Origin: Halobacterium noricense
GTDB taxonomy: Archaea; Halobacteriota; Halobacteria; Halobacteriales; Halobacteriaceae
Assembly (NCBI RefSeq): GCF_021233435.1
Contig: NZ_CP089468.1
Span: 2,714,597-2,778,596 of the forward strand
Direction of reading: 5' to 3'
DNA: 64,000 nucleotides
Shown here: positions 45,977 through 54,624 of the stretch, in pieces
How positions within the stretch are numbered: position 1 is the stretch's first letter
Layout of the letters: every line of letters starts with the position of its first letter
Position numbers and translations under genes: made by a program
Notes under the pieces: generated by a model
What the model was told of the DNA's origin: nothing
Database searches by the model: none
The model's input: only the letters and a program-made list of their open reading frames with translations

Positions 45977-46354
45977 CTACTGGGTTTCGGAGTCGTCGTC
46001 GCCGTCTTCGGAGTCGGGGCTCGCCAGCGAGGACTCGTGGAGCTGCTCGGTGATGTCCTGTGCTTCGTCGAGAATCGCGGCGGCCTCCCCGGAGAGGTCG
46101 GCGTCACCGTGCTGTTCGACGGCCGGCATCTCGCGGCCGTGCGGTTCGGTGACTGTCTCGGTGTCCGTCTCCTCGGCGTGCGGGGTCACGTCGGGGGCCA
46201 GCGACTCGGGGTCGCGGTCCTCCCAGTCCGGGACGGTGTCGTCCAGCCACGCCTCGTGGTCGCCGCCGCGGACCAGCGCCGTGAACGCGAGGTGGTTCGC
46301 GAGGTGTTCGCCGTCCGCCTCGTCGACGCCGCAGACCGGACACTCGTAGCCCAT
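45977..46354 (-). CDS. DUF5810 zinc-finger protein
   Basis: A 125-residue protein with an N-terminal zinc finger MGYECPVCGVDEADGEHLANH (CxxC plus His residues) and a conserved LVRGGDHEAWLDDTVPDW. The remainder is an acidic linker. The pairing with DUF5809 is usual in haloarchaea. No function is known. Confidence 0.72.
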   Translation of the reverse strand: MGYECPVCGVDEADGEHLANHLAFTALVRGGDHEAWLDDTVPDWEDRDPESLAPDVTPHAEETDTETVTEPHGREMPAVEQHGDADLSGEAAAILDEAQDITEQLHESSLASPDSEDGDDDSETQ

Positions 46355-46376
46355 GCGAACAGCGAGGGGCTACCGC

Positions 46377-46880
46377 CTAAAACGCGTCACGGTCTTCGAG
46401 GTTCGCGACGAGCACGTAGGCGTCCTCGCCGTCGGAGTAGTACTGCGGGAGCGTGCGCAGGTACTCGAAGCCGTGCTTCTCGTAGAGGTTCATCGCGGGC
46501 TCGTTGCTCTGCCGGACTTCCAGTTTCACGCTGCGGACGCCCTGGCCGGCGAGCGCGGACAGCGAGCGCCGCAACAGTGCCGCACCGATGCCCTCGCCGC
46601 GGCTGTCCGGGCGGACCGCGATGTCCTTGACGTGGCCGAGCGGCTGGCGGTGGTTCGGAATCGTGTCCGCGACGATGTAGCCCGTAATTTCGCCGTTCAC
46701 GGCGACGGGGCCGCCGGTCTCGCTGACGAGGAACGCGGGCGTCCCGACCTGCCGCTCGAACGCCGAGTACGGCCACGGCTGGTCGAACACCTCCTTCTCG
46801 ATGCCGAACACGTCCAGCAGGTCCGCACGGGATGCCTGCCGGATAACCGTGTCCGACGACGGCGGTGCGACGGTCGTCAC
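46377..46880 (-). CDS. rimI: Ribosomal protein S18-alanine N-acetyltransferase type GNAT
   Basis: A 167-residue GNAT enzyme that acetylates protein N-termini. It has VIRQASRADLLDVFGIEKEV, VFDQPWPYSAFERQ, and the acetyl-CoA loop VRPDSRGEGIGAALLRR, then NEPAMNLYEKHGFEYLRTLP. I prefer the GTG start at 46880 (VTTVAPPSSDTV) to the ATG at 46934: a TATA-like CCTTTATCC lies about 27 bases upstream of it and between the two, so a transcript from that box could not include the ATG. Confidence 0.87.
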   Translation of the reverse strand: MTTVAPPSSDTVIRQASRADLLDVFGIEKEVFDQPWPYSAFERQVGTPAFLVSETGGPVAVNGEITGYIVADTIPNHRQPLGHVKDIAVRPDSRGEGIGAALLRRSLSALAGQGVRSVKLEVRQSNEPAMNLYEKHGFEYLRTLPQYYSDGEDAYVLVANLEDRDAF

Positions 46881-46983
46881 GATACCCCCTAGGGACACCG
46901 CGGATAAAGGCGCTGTGGCAGCCGAAGATTGCACGGAGCCGTCGCTGTCGGGCCGAGAAAGAAAGGAGAGTGCGTCGAGACGC

Positions 46984-48969
46984 TTAGTCGTCGGCGGAGC
47001 TCGTCGCGCCGCTGTCGCCGTGGCGCTGCTTCGTCAGCGAGAGCTTCCCGCCGGCCGCGAGCGTGCGGCGTTCGCGGTCGGACGCGTCGAGGTAGGCGGT
47101 CGCCTCCCAGTCGTCGTTCACGCGAATGGTGAACTCCTCCTGGCCGGACTCGACGCCCGCGCGGGCGTCGTCGACGATTTCGACGTCGTCGCCCTGCTCG
47201 ATGCGTTCGTAGGTCTCCTCGTCGATGGTGAGCGGAATCAGGCCGAAGTTGAACAGGTTGGCCTTGTGGATGCGCGCGAAGCTCTGTGCGAGCACCGCTT
47301 CCACGCCGAGGAACATCGGGCACATCGCCGCGTGCTCGCGGGAGGAACCCTGCCCGTAGTTCTCGCCCGCGACGAGCACGCTGCTACCGGCGTTCTTCGC
47401 GCGCTCGGCGAACGTGTCGTCGATGCGCGAGAGCGTGAACTCCGAGAGCCGCTCGATGTTCGAGCGGAACTTGAGGATGTCGGAGGTCGCCGGGATGATG
47501 TGGTCCGTCGTGATGTTGTCCTCCATCTTCAGGAGCGTCTCGCCGGAGACGTCCTCGTCGATGGGGTCCTTGACGGGCACACTGGAGATGTTCGGGCCCT
47601 TGATGAGGTCGTCGTCGATGGCCTCGTCGGGCGTGATGATGTCCGGGTCGTCCGCGCCGTAGCCCGCGGAGTACTTGTCTGCGAGCTCGAAGCCGGGCGC
47701 TTCGAGGTCGCCGAGGTCGTCGGCGAGGTCGCGCGGGTCGACGATTTCGCCGGCGATGGCCGCCGCGGTGGCGACTTCCGGCGAGCAGAGGTACACCGAA
47801 TCGTCCTCGATGCCCGAGCGGCCCTCGAAGTTCCGGTTGAACGTCCGCAGCGAGACGGAGTCGGAGGCCGGAACGTGGCCGATGCCGATACAGGCACCGC
47901 AGGTCGCCTCGGAGAAGTTGACGCCGGCCGCCATCATCTCGGCGGTCCAGCCTTCACGGGCGAGCATCTCGGAGGCCTGCTTGGAGCCGGGCGCGACAAT
48001 CATCTCGGTGCCGGCGTTGACCTGGCGGTCTTCCAGCATCTTCGCCGAGGGCAGGATGTCCTCGTAGGCACCGTTCGTACACGAGCCGACGATGACCTGC
48101 TCGACCTGTTCGCCCTCGACCTCGCGGACCGGGACGACTTCGTCGGGCATCGACGGCTTCGAGACGAGCGGTTCGAGGTCCGAGAGGTCGACGACGATTT
48201 CGTCGGCGTAGTCGGCGTCCTCGTCGGGGCCGAGGTCGACGAACTCGTCCTCGCGGTCGAACTGCGCGAGCCACTCCTCGGTCTTCTCGTCGGTCGGGAA
48301 GATGGAGGAGGTGGCACCCAGTTCGGTGCCCATGTTCGTGATGGTGGTGCGCTCGGGCACCGAGAGCGTCTCCACGCCCGGACCCGTGTATTCGAGCACC
48401 TTGCCGACGCCGCCCTTCACGGAGAGGCGACGGAGGAGCTCGAGGATGACGTCCTTGGCGGTGGCCCACTCGGGGAGTTCGCCCTCGAGGCGGACGCTGA
48501 CGACTTCCGGCATCTCGACGTGGTAGGCGCCGCCGCCCATCGCCACGGCGATGTCGATGCCGCCAGCGCCGATGGCGAGCTGACCGAGCCCGCCGGGGGT
48601 CGGCGTGTGGCTGTCCGAACCGAGGAGCGTCTTGCCGGGTGCGGCGAAGTTCTCCTTGTGGACGTTGTGGCAGATGCCGTTCCCGGGCCGGGAGAAGTAC
48701 GCGCCGTACGTGCCGGCCGCCGAGCGCAGGAAGCGGTGGTCGTCGGTATTCTTAAAGTCGAACTGATAGGTCTGGTGGTCGCAGTACTGAGCCGCGAGTT
48801 CCGTCTGGACTTCGTCCATTTCGAGGGCTTCGAACTGCAGCCAGACCATCGTCCCAGTCGTGTCTTGGGAGAGTGTCTGGTCGATCTCGATCCCGATTTC
48901 CTCACCGGGCTCGAGTTCGCCCTCGACGAGGTGGTCGTCGAGGATTTTCTCCGTGAGCGTCTGTCCCAT
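46984..48969 (-). CDS. acn: Aconitate hydratase
   Basis: A 661-residue TCA-cycle enzyme interconverting citrate and isocitrate through a 4Fe-4S cluster. Cluster cysteines are in VGSCTNG and ATCGACIG. SDSHTPTPGGLGQLAIGAGG and the swivelling C-terminal domain (AGENYGQGSSREHAAMCP) are diagnostic. The size and motif order fit the mitochondrial-like aconitase group. The AT-rich gap to the divergent dUTPase gene holds promoters for both. Confidence 0.95.
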   Translation of the reverse strand: MGQTLTEKILDDHLVEGELEPGEEIGIEIDQTLSQDTTGTMVWLQFEALEMDEVQTELAAQYCDHQTYQFDFKNTDDHRFLRSAAGTYGAYFSRPGNGICHNVHKENFAAPGKTLLGSDSHTPTPGGLGQLAIGAGGIDIAVAMGGGAYHVEMPEVVSVRLEGELPEWATAKDVILELLRRLSVKGGVGKVLEYTGPGVETLSVPERTTITNMGTELGATSSIFPTDEKTEEWLAQFDREDEFVDLGPDEDADYADEIVVDLSDLEPLVSKPSMPDEVVPVREVEGEQVEQVIVGSCTNGAYEDILPSAKMLEDRQVNAGTEMIVAPGSKQASEMLAREGWTAEMMAAGVNFSEATCGACIGIGHVPASDSVSLRTFNRNFEGRSGIEDDSVYLCSPEVATAAAIAGEIVDPRDLADDLGDLEAPGFELADKYSAGYGADDPDIITPDEAIDDDLIKGPNISSVPVKDPIDEDVSGETLLKMEDNITTDHIIPATSDILKFRSNIERLSEFTLSRIDDTFAERAKNAGSSVLVAGENYGQGSSREHAAMCPMFLGVEAVLAQSFARIHKANLFNFGLIPLTIDEETYERIEQGDDVEIVDDARAGVESGQEEFTIRVNDDWEATAYLDASDRERRTLAAGGKLSLTKQRHGDSGATSSADD

Positions 48970-49063
48970 AGCGTCCGAAGATGCCCCTTCGAAGATTATA
49001 AATCCCGCGTGTTTCAGGACTCGCGTATTCGCCTAATACGCGGCCTAAGACCTTATTTGGTTA

Positions 49064-49080
49064 GTGTGAACTATCCACAC
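49064..49080. promoter_or_regulatory. Inverted-repeat motif GTGTGAACTATCCACAC
   Basis: Arms GTGTG and CACAC flank a 7-base centre, 54 bases upstream of the dUTPase start. Almost the same sequence (GTGTGAACATTCCACACGAA) occurs at 56372-56391, across the stop codon of the DUF7260 gene. Two mismatches in 20 bases are unlikely to be chance, but whether it is an operator or a mobile repeat is open. Confidence 0.4.
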
Positions 49081-49134
49081 GAAACGGTGGCGTCGATCGA
49101 CAGAGCATAGGGCCGCGAGAGCGACTCCAACGCC

Positions 49135-49611
49135 ATGTACGAGAGCGGCGCGTTCGTCGCCGACCACGTCGATCCGGTCACGGAAGCACAGGTCCAGCCC
49201 AACGGCGTCGACCTCACCGTCGAAGCCGTCCTCGAACAGCGCGAACCCGGCCGCATCGGCACCGAGGGCAAGACCATCGGCGACCGCCAGCCGGTCGAGC
49301 CCGATACTGGCGACGGCGCCGAGACGTTCTCCCTGTCCCCGGGCGGTTACATCCTCCAGTACGCCGAGACCATCGCCATCCCCGAGGACCACGTCGGCTT
49401 CCTCTACCCGCGGTCGTCGCTGTTGCGCAACTCCTGCATGCTCAACACCGCGGTCTGGGACGCCGGCTACACCGGGAAGGGCGAGGGGCTGTTGCAGGTC
49501 CACCACGAGGTCGAACTCGAACGCGGCGCGCGCGTCGCCCAGCTCGTGCTCGCCGACGCCGAGCACGCCGACACCTACGGCGGGTCGTATCAGGGCGAGC
49601 GCGTCGAGTAG
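49135..49611 (+). CDS. dut: dUTPase / dCTP deaminase family protein
   Basis: A 158-residue trimeric enzyme of the dUTPase/dCTP deaminase superfamily that keeps uracil out of DNA. Motifs are VQPNGVDLTVEAVLEQ, GFLYPRSSLLRNSCM, NTAVWDAGYTGKGEGLLQ and the C-terminal GGSYQGERVE. The PRSSLLR motif is the phosphate-binding one. Which of the two activities it has (or both) is not decided from the sequence. Confidence 0.85.
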   Translation: MYESGAFVADHVDPVTEAQVQPNGVDLTVEAVLEQREPGRIGTEGKTIGDRQPVEPDTGDGAETFSLSPGGYILQYAETIAIPEDHVGFLYPRSSLLRNSCMLNTAVWDAGYTGKGEGLLQVHHEVELERGARVAQLVLADAEHADTYGGSYQGERVE

Positions 49612-49614
49612 CCG

Positions 49615-49638
49615 GCAGTGTTCAGATAAGCAGACGAA
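49615..49638. mobile_element. Solo end of the same transposable element family
   Basis: A 24-base sequence beginning GCAGTGTTCAGATAAG is identical to the reverse complement of the right end of the element at 43287-43570 (43547-43570). No second end is seen nearby. It sits four bases after the dUTPase stop and ends two bases before the stop of the convergent gene. It is probably the relic of an excised or deleted copy. Confidence 0.6.
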
Positions 49639-49639
49639 G

Positions 49640-50188
49640 TTAGGCCTCGCGGACGTCGTCGAACAGTTCCGAAAGCGTCGTCGCGACGTGTGCTGGCTGG
49701 TCGGTGGTGTCGAGGCCGGCGACGACACGAGCGTCGTTCGCGGCCGCACACGACGTCAGCGCGTGCACGAACCGGAACGCGGTCTCGGTGGACGTCTCGC
49801 CGAGTAGCACCGAGAAGTCGTCGACGTAGACGGTCGTCTCGCCGTCCCACGTCGACACGTAGTCGTTGACGAGCACGCCGACGCCCGCGACGTCCTCGAC
49901 CTCGGAGACGGTCTCGACGGCACCCGTCGCAGCAGCGGCGACGTCGGTGGCCGCACTAGCGCCGGTGTCGGGCGTCGTGGCGGCGGCCGCTCGCGAATGC
50001 TCCCCAACACTCACGACGGCGGCGCGCTCCGGACCGGCCTGGAACTCTCCGAGCCACGCTTCTGCAGCAGTCTCGTAGGTGACACCGAGAACGTTCGACG
50101 ACGGCGGGACGTCCGCCTCGGCGGCCGTCGCGTTCGCCCCGGTGACGAGAACGTGCGTCGAATCGCCGGTAGGCCCCTCCCCTCGCAT
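49640..50188 (-). CDS. RecA-like inactive ATPase-type haloarchaeal protein (DUF7504-like)
   Basis: A 182-residue protein starting MRGEGPTGDSTHVLVTGANA. The fold pattern (HVLVTGANA, SSNVLGVTYETAAEAWL, GVGVLVNDYVSTWDG, ETTVYVDDFSVLLGET) resembles KaiC/RecA-like domains in which the Walker A loop has been lost; I associate it with the family DUF7504. These occur near sensor and regulator genes in haloarchaea, but the function is unknown. Confidence 0.6.
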   Translation of the reverse strand: MRGEGPTGDSTHVLVTGANATAAEADVPPSSNVLGVTYETAAEAWLGEFQAGPERAAVVSVGEHSRAAAATTPDTGASAATDVAAAATGAVETVSEVEDVAGVGVLVNDYVSTWDGETTVYVDDFSVLLGETSTETAFRFVHALTSCAAANDARVVAGLDTTDQPAHVATTLSELFDDVREA

Positions 50189-50302
50189 TCGTGTTCATCT
50201 GATAATCTTACCCCACCGACATAAACTTTGACATGTAGTCTCTGCGGTGACACGAACGCACCCCACCGCCACACTTTTCTCCGCAGCACGCCCGTTCGGG
50301 AT

Positions 50303-51007
50303 ATGCGGCTCAAGGAATCTCTGAAGAGCAGTTTTCTGGCGGGAGTGGTGCTGGTGGCACCGCTGGTCGCGACGCTCGTCATCCTCCGGTTCGTCACGAA
50401 CCTGCTGGCCGGCCAGATGCAGCCCATCGTCGAAGGGACCCGGCTCGCCAGGTACACCGCCGACAACTACCTGCTCGCGCAGCTGGTCGCGCTCGCGGTG
50501 TTGCTCGTCGCGGTCACCGTGCTCGGCGCGTTCGCCAAGCGACCCGTGGGGCGGCGCGTGTTCGGGCGAACCGGCCGCCTCGTCAACTTCGTCCCGGTCT
50601 TCCGCACCATCTACGGCAGCGTCAAGCAGATGGCGAACTCCGTCTCGACGCGGAGTTCGGACTTCGAGTCCGCGGTGTACGTCGAGTACGAGCGCGACGG
50701 CCTCTACCGGCTCGGCCTGAAGACCGGCGAGAGCCCGGGCGGCGTCGGCGACGTGGCCGGCGAACCCGCGCACAACGTCTTCGTGCCGGGCAGCCCCAAC
50801 CCCACGCAGGGTGCGCTCCTGATGGTCCCGGAGAGTCGCGTCTACGACGCCGACCTCAGCGTCCGCGCCGCCATCCGCATCCTCATGACGACGGGCATGG
50901 CGGACGGGTCGGGAGGCGACGCCATCGAGCTGGACGACGAGGAACTCGCCGCGATGGGCGTTGCCCCGGCCGACGACGACCGCGACGAGACCGCGGACCA
51001 GCCGTAA
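50303..51007 (+). CDS. DUF502 membrane protein
   Basis: A 234-residue protein with two N-terminal membrane helices (FLAGVVLVAPLVATLVILRF and LLAQLVALAVLLVAVTVLGA) followed by a soluble domain with VPVFRTIYGSVKQMAN and HNVFVPGSPNPTQGALLMVP, the DUF502 signature. Family members occur in bacteria and archaea without a defined role. The start is the ATG at 50303 (MRLKESLKSSFLAGV). Confidence 0.82.
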   Translation: MRLKESLKSSFLAGVVLVAPLVATLVILRFVTNLLAGQMQPIVEGTRLARYTADNYLLAQLVALAVLLVAVTVLGAFAKRPVGRRVFGRTGRLVNFVPVFRTIYGSVKQMANSVSTRSSDFESAVYVEYERDGLYRLGLKTGESPGGVGDVAGEPAHNVFVPGSPNPTQGALLMVPESRVYDADLSVRAAIRILMTTGMADGSGGDAIELDDEELAAMGVAPADDDRDETADQP

Positions 51008-51009
51008 GC

Positions 51010-51243
51010 GAGCGTCAGGGCGGGATAGTTGACTCCTACGTCCACATCGACTTCACCGAGACCGACTTCTTCACCGACCGGCTGTTCCCGGTCGCCAGCA
51101 ACGTCCGCTACCACGCCACCAGCCTCGACGTCTTCACGCTCGTCCGCATCTACTTCGACGACGAAGGCCTCTTCGTCGCGCTCGACTGGGACGAGCCGAT
51201 CGGACCCGTCGTCGGTGCCGTCGAGGACGTGCACGCGGGCTGA
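51010..51243 (+). pseudogene. ORF without a start codon (possible gene remnant)
   Basis: An open frame of about 77 codons reads like a real protein (GIVDSYVHIDFTETDFFTDR, VASNVRYHATSLDVFTLVRI, DDEGLFVALDWDEPIG) and ends in TGA at 51241. It has no ATG or GTG in frame before the DUF502 stop region, so the 5' end seems lost. It might be translated from a non-standard start or be the fused tail of a longer gene in relatives. I do not recognise the family. Confidence 0.35.
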
Positions 51244-51313
51244 CGAGGGAACCCGAACGTGTGCGGTCGAGAGCAGCGTTCTCGACGCGGCGGGGCGCGG
51301 AAGTAGAAACTGA

Positions 51314-51329
51314 TTTAGGCCAGCCTAAA
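51314..51329. promoter_or_regulatory. DtxR-like iron box, regulator promoter
   Basis: TTTAGGCCAGCCTAAA is a perfect 7-bp inverted repeat about CA, closely like DtxR/IdeR sites (TTAGGTTAGSCTAACCTAA). It ends 13 bases before the ATG of the HTH gene at 51343, over the TATA region expected for a leaderless transcript. The metal-responsive protein at 45095 is the likely binder. Confidence 0.65.
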
Positions 51330-51342
51330 CTGTTGAGTGGTA

Positions 51343-52197
51343 ATGACGGCGGCAAACCCGGAACCGATCGCAGACGATTCGGAAGCGCCGATGTCCAGCG
51401 ACGCCATCGAATCGGTGGCGTTTCTCGCGCGCTCCGAACACCGGCTCCGCGTGCTCGACCTGCTCAGCGACGGCCCCCGAAGCCGGGACGAACTGAGTGA
51501 GAAGACGGGGGTGACGCGAGTCACGCTGAGCCGCATCCTCGGCGACCTGACCGACCGCGGACTGATAGCGCGACACACCGCGGCGAACGACTACGCGCTG
51601 ACGGGCTTCGGCGACCTCGTCTACGAGGACTTCACGCGGCTACTCGGAACGGTATCCGTCGGGCAGCGCTACCCCGACGTAGTGGGACGGCTACCGACGG
51701 AGTGGTTCGGCTTCGACCTGCGGCATCTCCGCGACAGCGAACTCGTCACCGGCGGAGCCGCGGACCCGCTGTCGGCCGCCCGCATCGTGGCCAACACCGT
51801 CCGGGAGGCGTCGAGTTGCCGCTCGCTGCTCGGGACGTTCATCTCGGTGCCGATGTACGCCTTCGAGGAGGCGCTCCGGGCGGGCGACGCACCCGAAGGG
51901 ATGGTCGTCTTCGACGCAGGCGTCACCGAGACGATGCTCGACGACCCCGACCTCCGGGAGCGCTGGCAGGAGATCGAGGCGGCCGTCGGGTCGACGGTCT
52001 ACTACAGCGTCGACGACCGCGTACCCTGTAGCATCGACCTCGTCGACGACGAGACGGTGTTCCTGACCGTCGACCGCGAGCACGACGGCGGGTTCGACGT
52101 CCTGCGGTGTACCCACCCCGAGGTTGTGGCGTGGGCTCGTGAGACCGTGATGAAATATCGAGAAGACGCGGTGCCGCTCGGCCAGCGCGCCGAGTGA
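51343..52197 (+). CDS. Winged-helix regulator with sensor domain (iron-box controlled)
   Basis: A 284-residue transcription factor. The ArsR/MarR-like winged helix covers residues 25-85 (SEHRLRVLDLLSDGPRSRDE, GVTRVTLSRILGDLTDRGLI), followed by a 190-residue C-terminal domain with VVGRLPTEWFGFDLRHL and CSIDLVDDETVFLTVDREHD. This matches a large group of haloarchaeal regulators with that architecture. It sits next to and upstream of the iron-uptake operon with the same operator type. A GTG at 51337 is an alternative start. Confidence 0.8.
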   Translation: MTAANPEPIADDSEAPMSSDAIESVAFLARSEHRLRVLDLLSDGPRSRDELSEKTGVTRVTLSRILGDLTDRGLIARHTAANDYALTGFGDLVYEDFTRLLGTVSVGQRYPDVVGRLPTEWFGFDLRHLRDSELVTGGAADPLSAARIVANTVREASSCRSLLGTFISVPMYAFEEALRAGDAPEGMVVFDAGVTETMLDDPDLRERWQEIEAAVGSTVYYSVDDRVPCSIDLVDDETVFLTVDREHDGGFDVLRCTHPEVVAWARETVMKYREDAVPLGQRAE

Positions 52198-52290
52198 GCG
52201 ACGGGCTGCGTTCGGGGTGCCGCTGTCGTAACACGCCGTGAACACGTGAAAGAGCCTCGTTACAACGGAAGGCAGGAATCACTAACATAG

Positions 52291-52306
52291 TTTAGGTGCG
52301 CCTAAA
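52291..52306. promoter_or_regulatory. DtxR-like iron box, siderophore operon promoter
   Basis: TTTAGGTGCGCCTAAA, extended by AG/CT to an 8-bp arm on each side, ends four bases before the ATG of the binding-protein gene. Repressor bound here would cover the transcription start of a leaderless mRNA. It shares TTTAGG-N4-CCTAAA with the site at 51314. Confidence 0.7.
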
Positions 52307-52310
52307 CTGT

Positions 52311-53507
52311 ATGGTCCGAAGACGCCGAGTGCTCGCAGGGAGTGCAGGACTGCTCGCGGCTCTCGCCGGCTGCACCAGCAGCGGCACTTCCGAGCGCGAA
52401 ACGAACGCGGAGCCAACGGACGCACAGACAGAAACCGCGACGGACGACCCCGCGACGACGGAGAGCGCCACGCCGTACACCGTCGACATCGCGCCCCACG
52501 GGGAATTCACCTTCGAGGACGTCCCCGAGACGTACTCCGTCATCCCCAGCGTCTACCTCGATGTCGGGATGGCGCTGGGCATCCAGCCCACTGCCGCGAC
52601 AGACATGGCTCGCGCGCCGCGGAAGATGTACGACATCCTCCCCGACGTCACCTTCGACGAGGAGGAGATCACGGCGCTGGCGTCCGGCTCGGAATCCGGC
52701 TACGACAAGGAGAACTTCTACGCCGCCGACCCCGACGTCAACCTCATCGACCCCCGGAGCCTGAGCCGGTTCACCGACTGGGACGACGCCGACATCCAGG
52801 AAATCGAGGACGCAACCGGCCCGTTCGTCGCCTCCGAGATTCGCTTCGGCCCAACCCACCCGTTCGGTCCCCAACAGGACACCTACTACGAACTCTACGA
52901 CGTCTTCGAGAAGGTGGCGACCGTCTTCCAGCGTCAACAGCGCTACCAGCAGTGGGTGTCGCTGCACGACGAGTTCCTCTCGAACATCGAGTCCGAACTA
53001 CCGCCCGAAGACGAACGCCCCTCGGTCATCGCGTTCTGGCGGGGCCTGGACCCGAGCGGCGGCCAGTTCTACGTCTCGCCGCTCCACCAGTACCACAACC
53101 AGACCAAACCGCTGTCCCGGCTCGGCCTCGAAGACGGCTACGACGCCGAAGTCCCCAGCGGCGGCACCATCGGCTACGAGGAGATTCTCGAACACGACCC
53201 CGACTACATCGCCGCCGTCGGGTCGCTGACCTCCGACATCCACGAGCAGTTCGTCGACCAGATCGTCGAACCGTTCGAGAACAACCCGAACGGCCAGGAC
53301 CTCACCGCCGTCCAGGAAGGCAACTACATCCGCATCGGCGGCCAGTACCAGGGCCCCATCGTCGACCTCTTCGCCACGGAAGCGACCGCCAAGATGGTCT
53401 GGCCCGAAATCTTCGGCGAATGGCCCGGTCGGGTCGAAGACGTCCCCGAGGACGAGCAGCTGTTCGACCGCCAGCGCGTCAGCGACATCATCAACGGGAA
53501 CGCCTAA
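52311..53507 (+). CDS. Iron-siderophore-type ABC transporter, substrate-binding lipoprotein
   Basis: A 398-residue binding protein of the FepB/BtuF type. The N-terminus has four arginines (RRRRVLAG, a Tat signal) and a lipobox with the cysteine at residue 21, then a Ser/Thr/Glu-rich linker. The two lobes are joined by a long helix. Features include VPETYSVIPSVYLDVGMALG, DVNLIDPRSLSRFTDWDD and LEHDPDYIAAVGSLTSDIHE. The start is the ATG at 52311, five bases after the iron box. A ferric siderophore or haem is the likely cargo. Confidence 0.86.
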   Translation: MVRRRRVLAGSAGLLAALAGCTSSGTSERETNAEPTDAQTETATDDPATTESATPYTVDIAPHGEFTFEDVPETYSVIPSVYLDVGMALGIQPTAATDMARAPRKMYDILPDVTFDEEEITALASGSESGYDKENFYAADPDVNLIDPRSLSRFTDWDDADIQEIEDATGPFVASEIRFGPTHPFGPQQDTYYELYDVFEKVATVFQRQQRYQQWVSLHDEFLSNIESELPPEDERPSVIAFWRGLDPSGGQFYVSPLHQYHNQTKPLSRLGLEDGYDAEVPSGGTIGYEEILEHDPDYIAAVGSLTSDIHEQFVDQIVEPFENNPNGQDLTAVQEGNYIRIGGQYQGPIVDLFATEATAKMVWPEIFGEWPGRVEDVPEDEQLFDRQRVSDIINGNA

Positions 53508-53511
53508 CGCG

Positions 53512-54624
53512 ATGGCACAGGTACTCGACCGCCTCGCGAAGCTACGCGCAGCCAGCGCCGACTGGTACGACACCTCCAAACTCGCGCTCGTCGTCGTCGG
53601 CAGCCTCGCCGTCCTGCTCGGCTCGACGATACTGCAGGTGAGTTTCGGCGCGTACCCGTTGACGCTGGGTGAAGCCTGGCAGACCGTCTTCGACGCGCAG
53701 GTGTTGTTCAGCCTCGACGTCTGGCGGTGGGCGTTTCTCGGCGCGAACGTCCCCGAGTGGCTGACGCGCGAACAACTCATCGTCTGGAATCTCCGGCTGC
53801 CGCGCATCCTCGTCGGCGTGCTCGTCGGCTCGAACCTCGCGGTTTCGGGCGCGCTCTTCCAGATTATCACGCGCAACGAGCTCGCCAGCCCCTACATCCT
53901 CGGCGTCAGCGACGGCGCCGGGCTGGTCGTGCTGCTGACGCTGACGTTTTTCTACGGCCTCATGCCGGTCCTCCCGTTGTTCGCCGCAATCGGCGGTGGA
54001 TTGGCGTTCGTGCTCGTGTACGCCATCGCGTGGAAGAACGGCACCAGTCCCGTCCGACTGGTGCTGGCGGGCGTCGTCGTCGGTACCGTCTTCGGGTCCG
54101 TCCAGCGCGCGCTGTTCTTCTTCATCGACGACCTCGGCGTCGCGATGGCCGCGCAGGCGTGGCTCTCGGGCACCCTGATGAACTCCGGCTGGCAGGAGGT
54201 GCGAATCGCGCTCCCGTTCACGGTGCTGTCGATGGTGCTGGCGTTCGCCGTCACGCAGGAACTGGACGTGCTGGCGCTCGGCGAGGACCGCGCGGACTCG
54301 CTGGGGATGCCCGTCGAGAAGATGCGGTTCGCCATCGCCGGCATCGGCGTGCTCTCGACGGCCGCTGCCATCGCCGTCGCGGGCCTCATCGGATTCGTCG
54401 GCCTCATCGTCCCGCACATGGTCCGGAACATCGTCGGCAGCGACTCGAAACTGCTGCTGGCGGGCTGTCTGTTCCTCGGACCGGCGCTCTTGGTCAGCGC
54501 GGACGTCGGCGCGCGCCTCGCGTTGAGCCCCATCCAACTCCCCGTCGGCGTCATCACCGGCATCGTCGGCGGCCCGTACTTCCTCTACCTGATGCGGAAG
54601 CAGACCAACCTGGGTGAAGTCTGA
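53512..54624 (+). CDS. FecCD-type ABC transporter permease
   Basis: A 370-residue permease with about ten helices. LRLPRILVGVLVGSNLAVSGA is followed by ITRNELASPYILGVSDGAGL, and GLIGFVGLIVPHMVRNIVGS holds the ATPase coupling region; all are typical of the BtuC/FecCD family. It starts 4 bases after the binding-protein gene and overlaps the ATPase gene by one base. Confidence 0.92.
   Translation: MAQVLDRLAKLRAASADWYDTSKLALVVVGSLAVLLGSTILQVSFGAYPLTLGEAWQTVFDAQVLFSLDVWRWAFLGANVPEWLTREQLIVWNLRLPRILVGVLVGSNLAVSGALFQIITRNELASPYILGVSDGAGLVVLLTLTFFYGLMPVLPLFAAIGGGLAFVLVYAIAWKNGTSPVRLVLAGVVVGTVFGSVQRALFFFIDDLGVAMAAQAWLSGTLMNSGWQEVRIALPFTVLSMVLAFAVTQELDVLALGEDRADSLGMPVEKMRFAIAGIGVLSTAAAIAVAGLIGFVGLIVPHMVRNIVGSDSKLLLAGCLFLGPALLVSADVGARLALSPIQLPVGVITGIVGGPYFLYLMRKQTNLGEV

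Noticed and set aside
46801-49110. A 769-codon plus-strand open frame
   Set aside because: Antisense to aconitase, whose minus-strand reading has all cluster cysteines.
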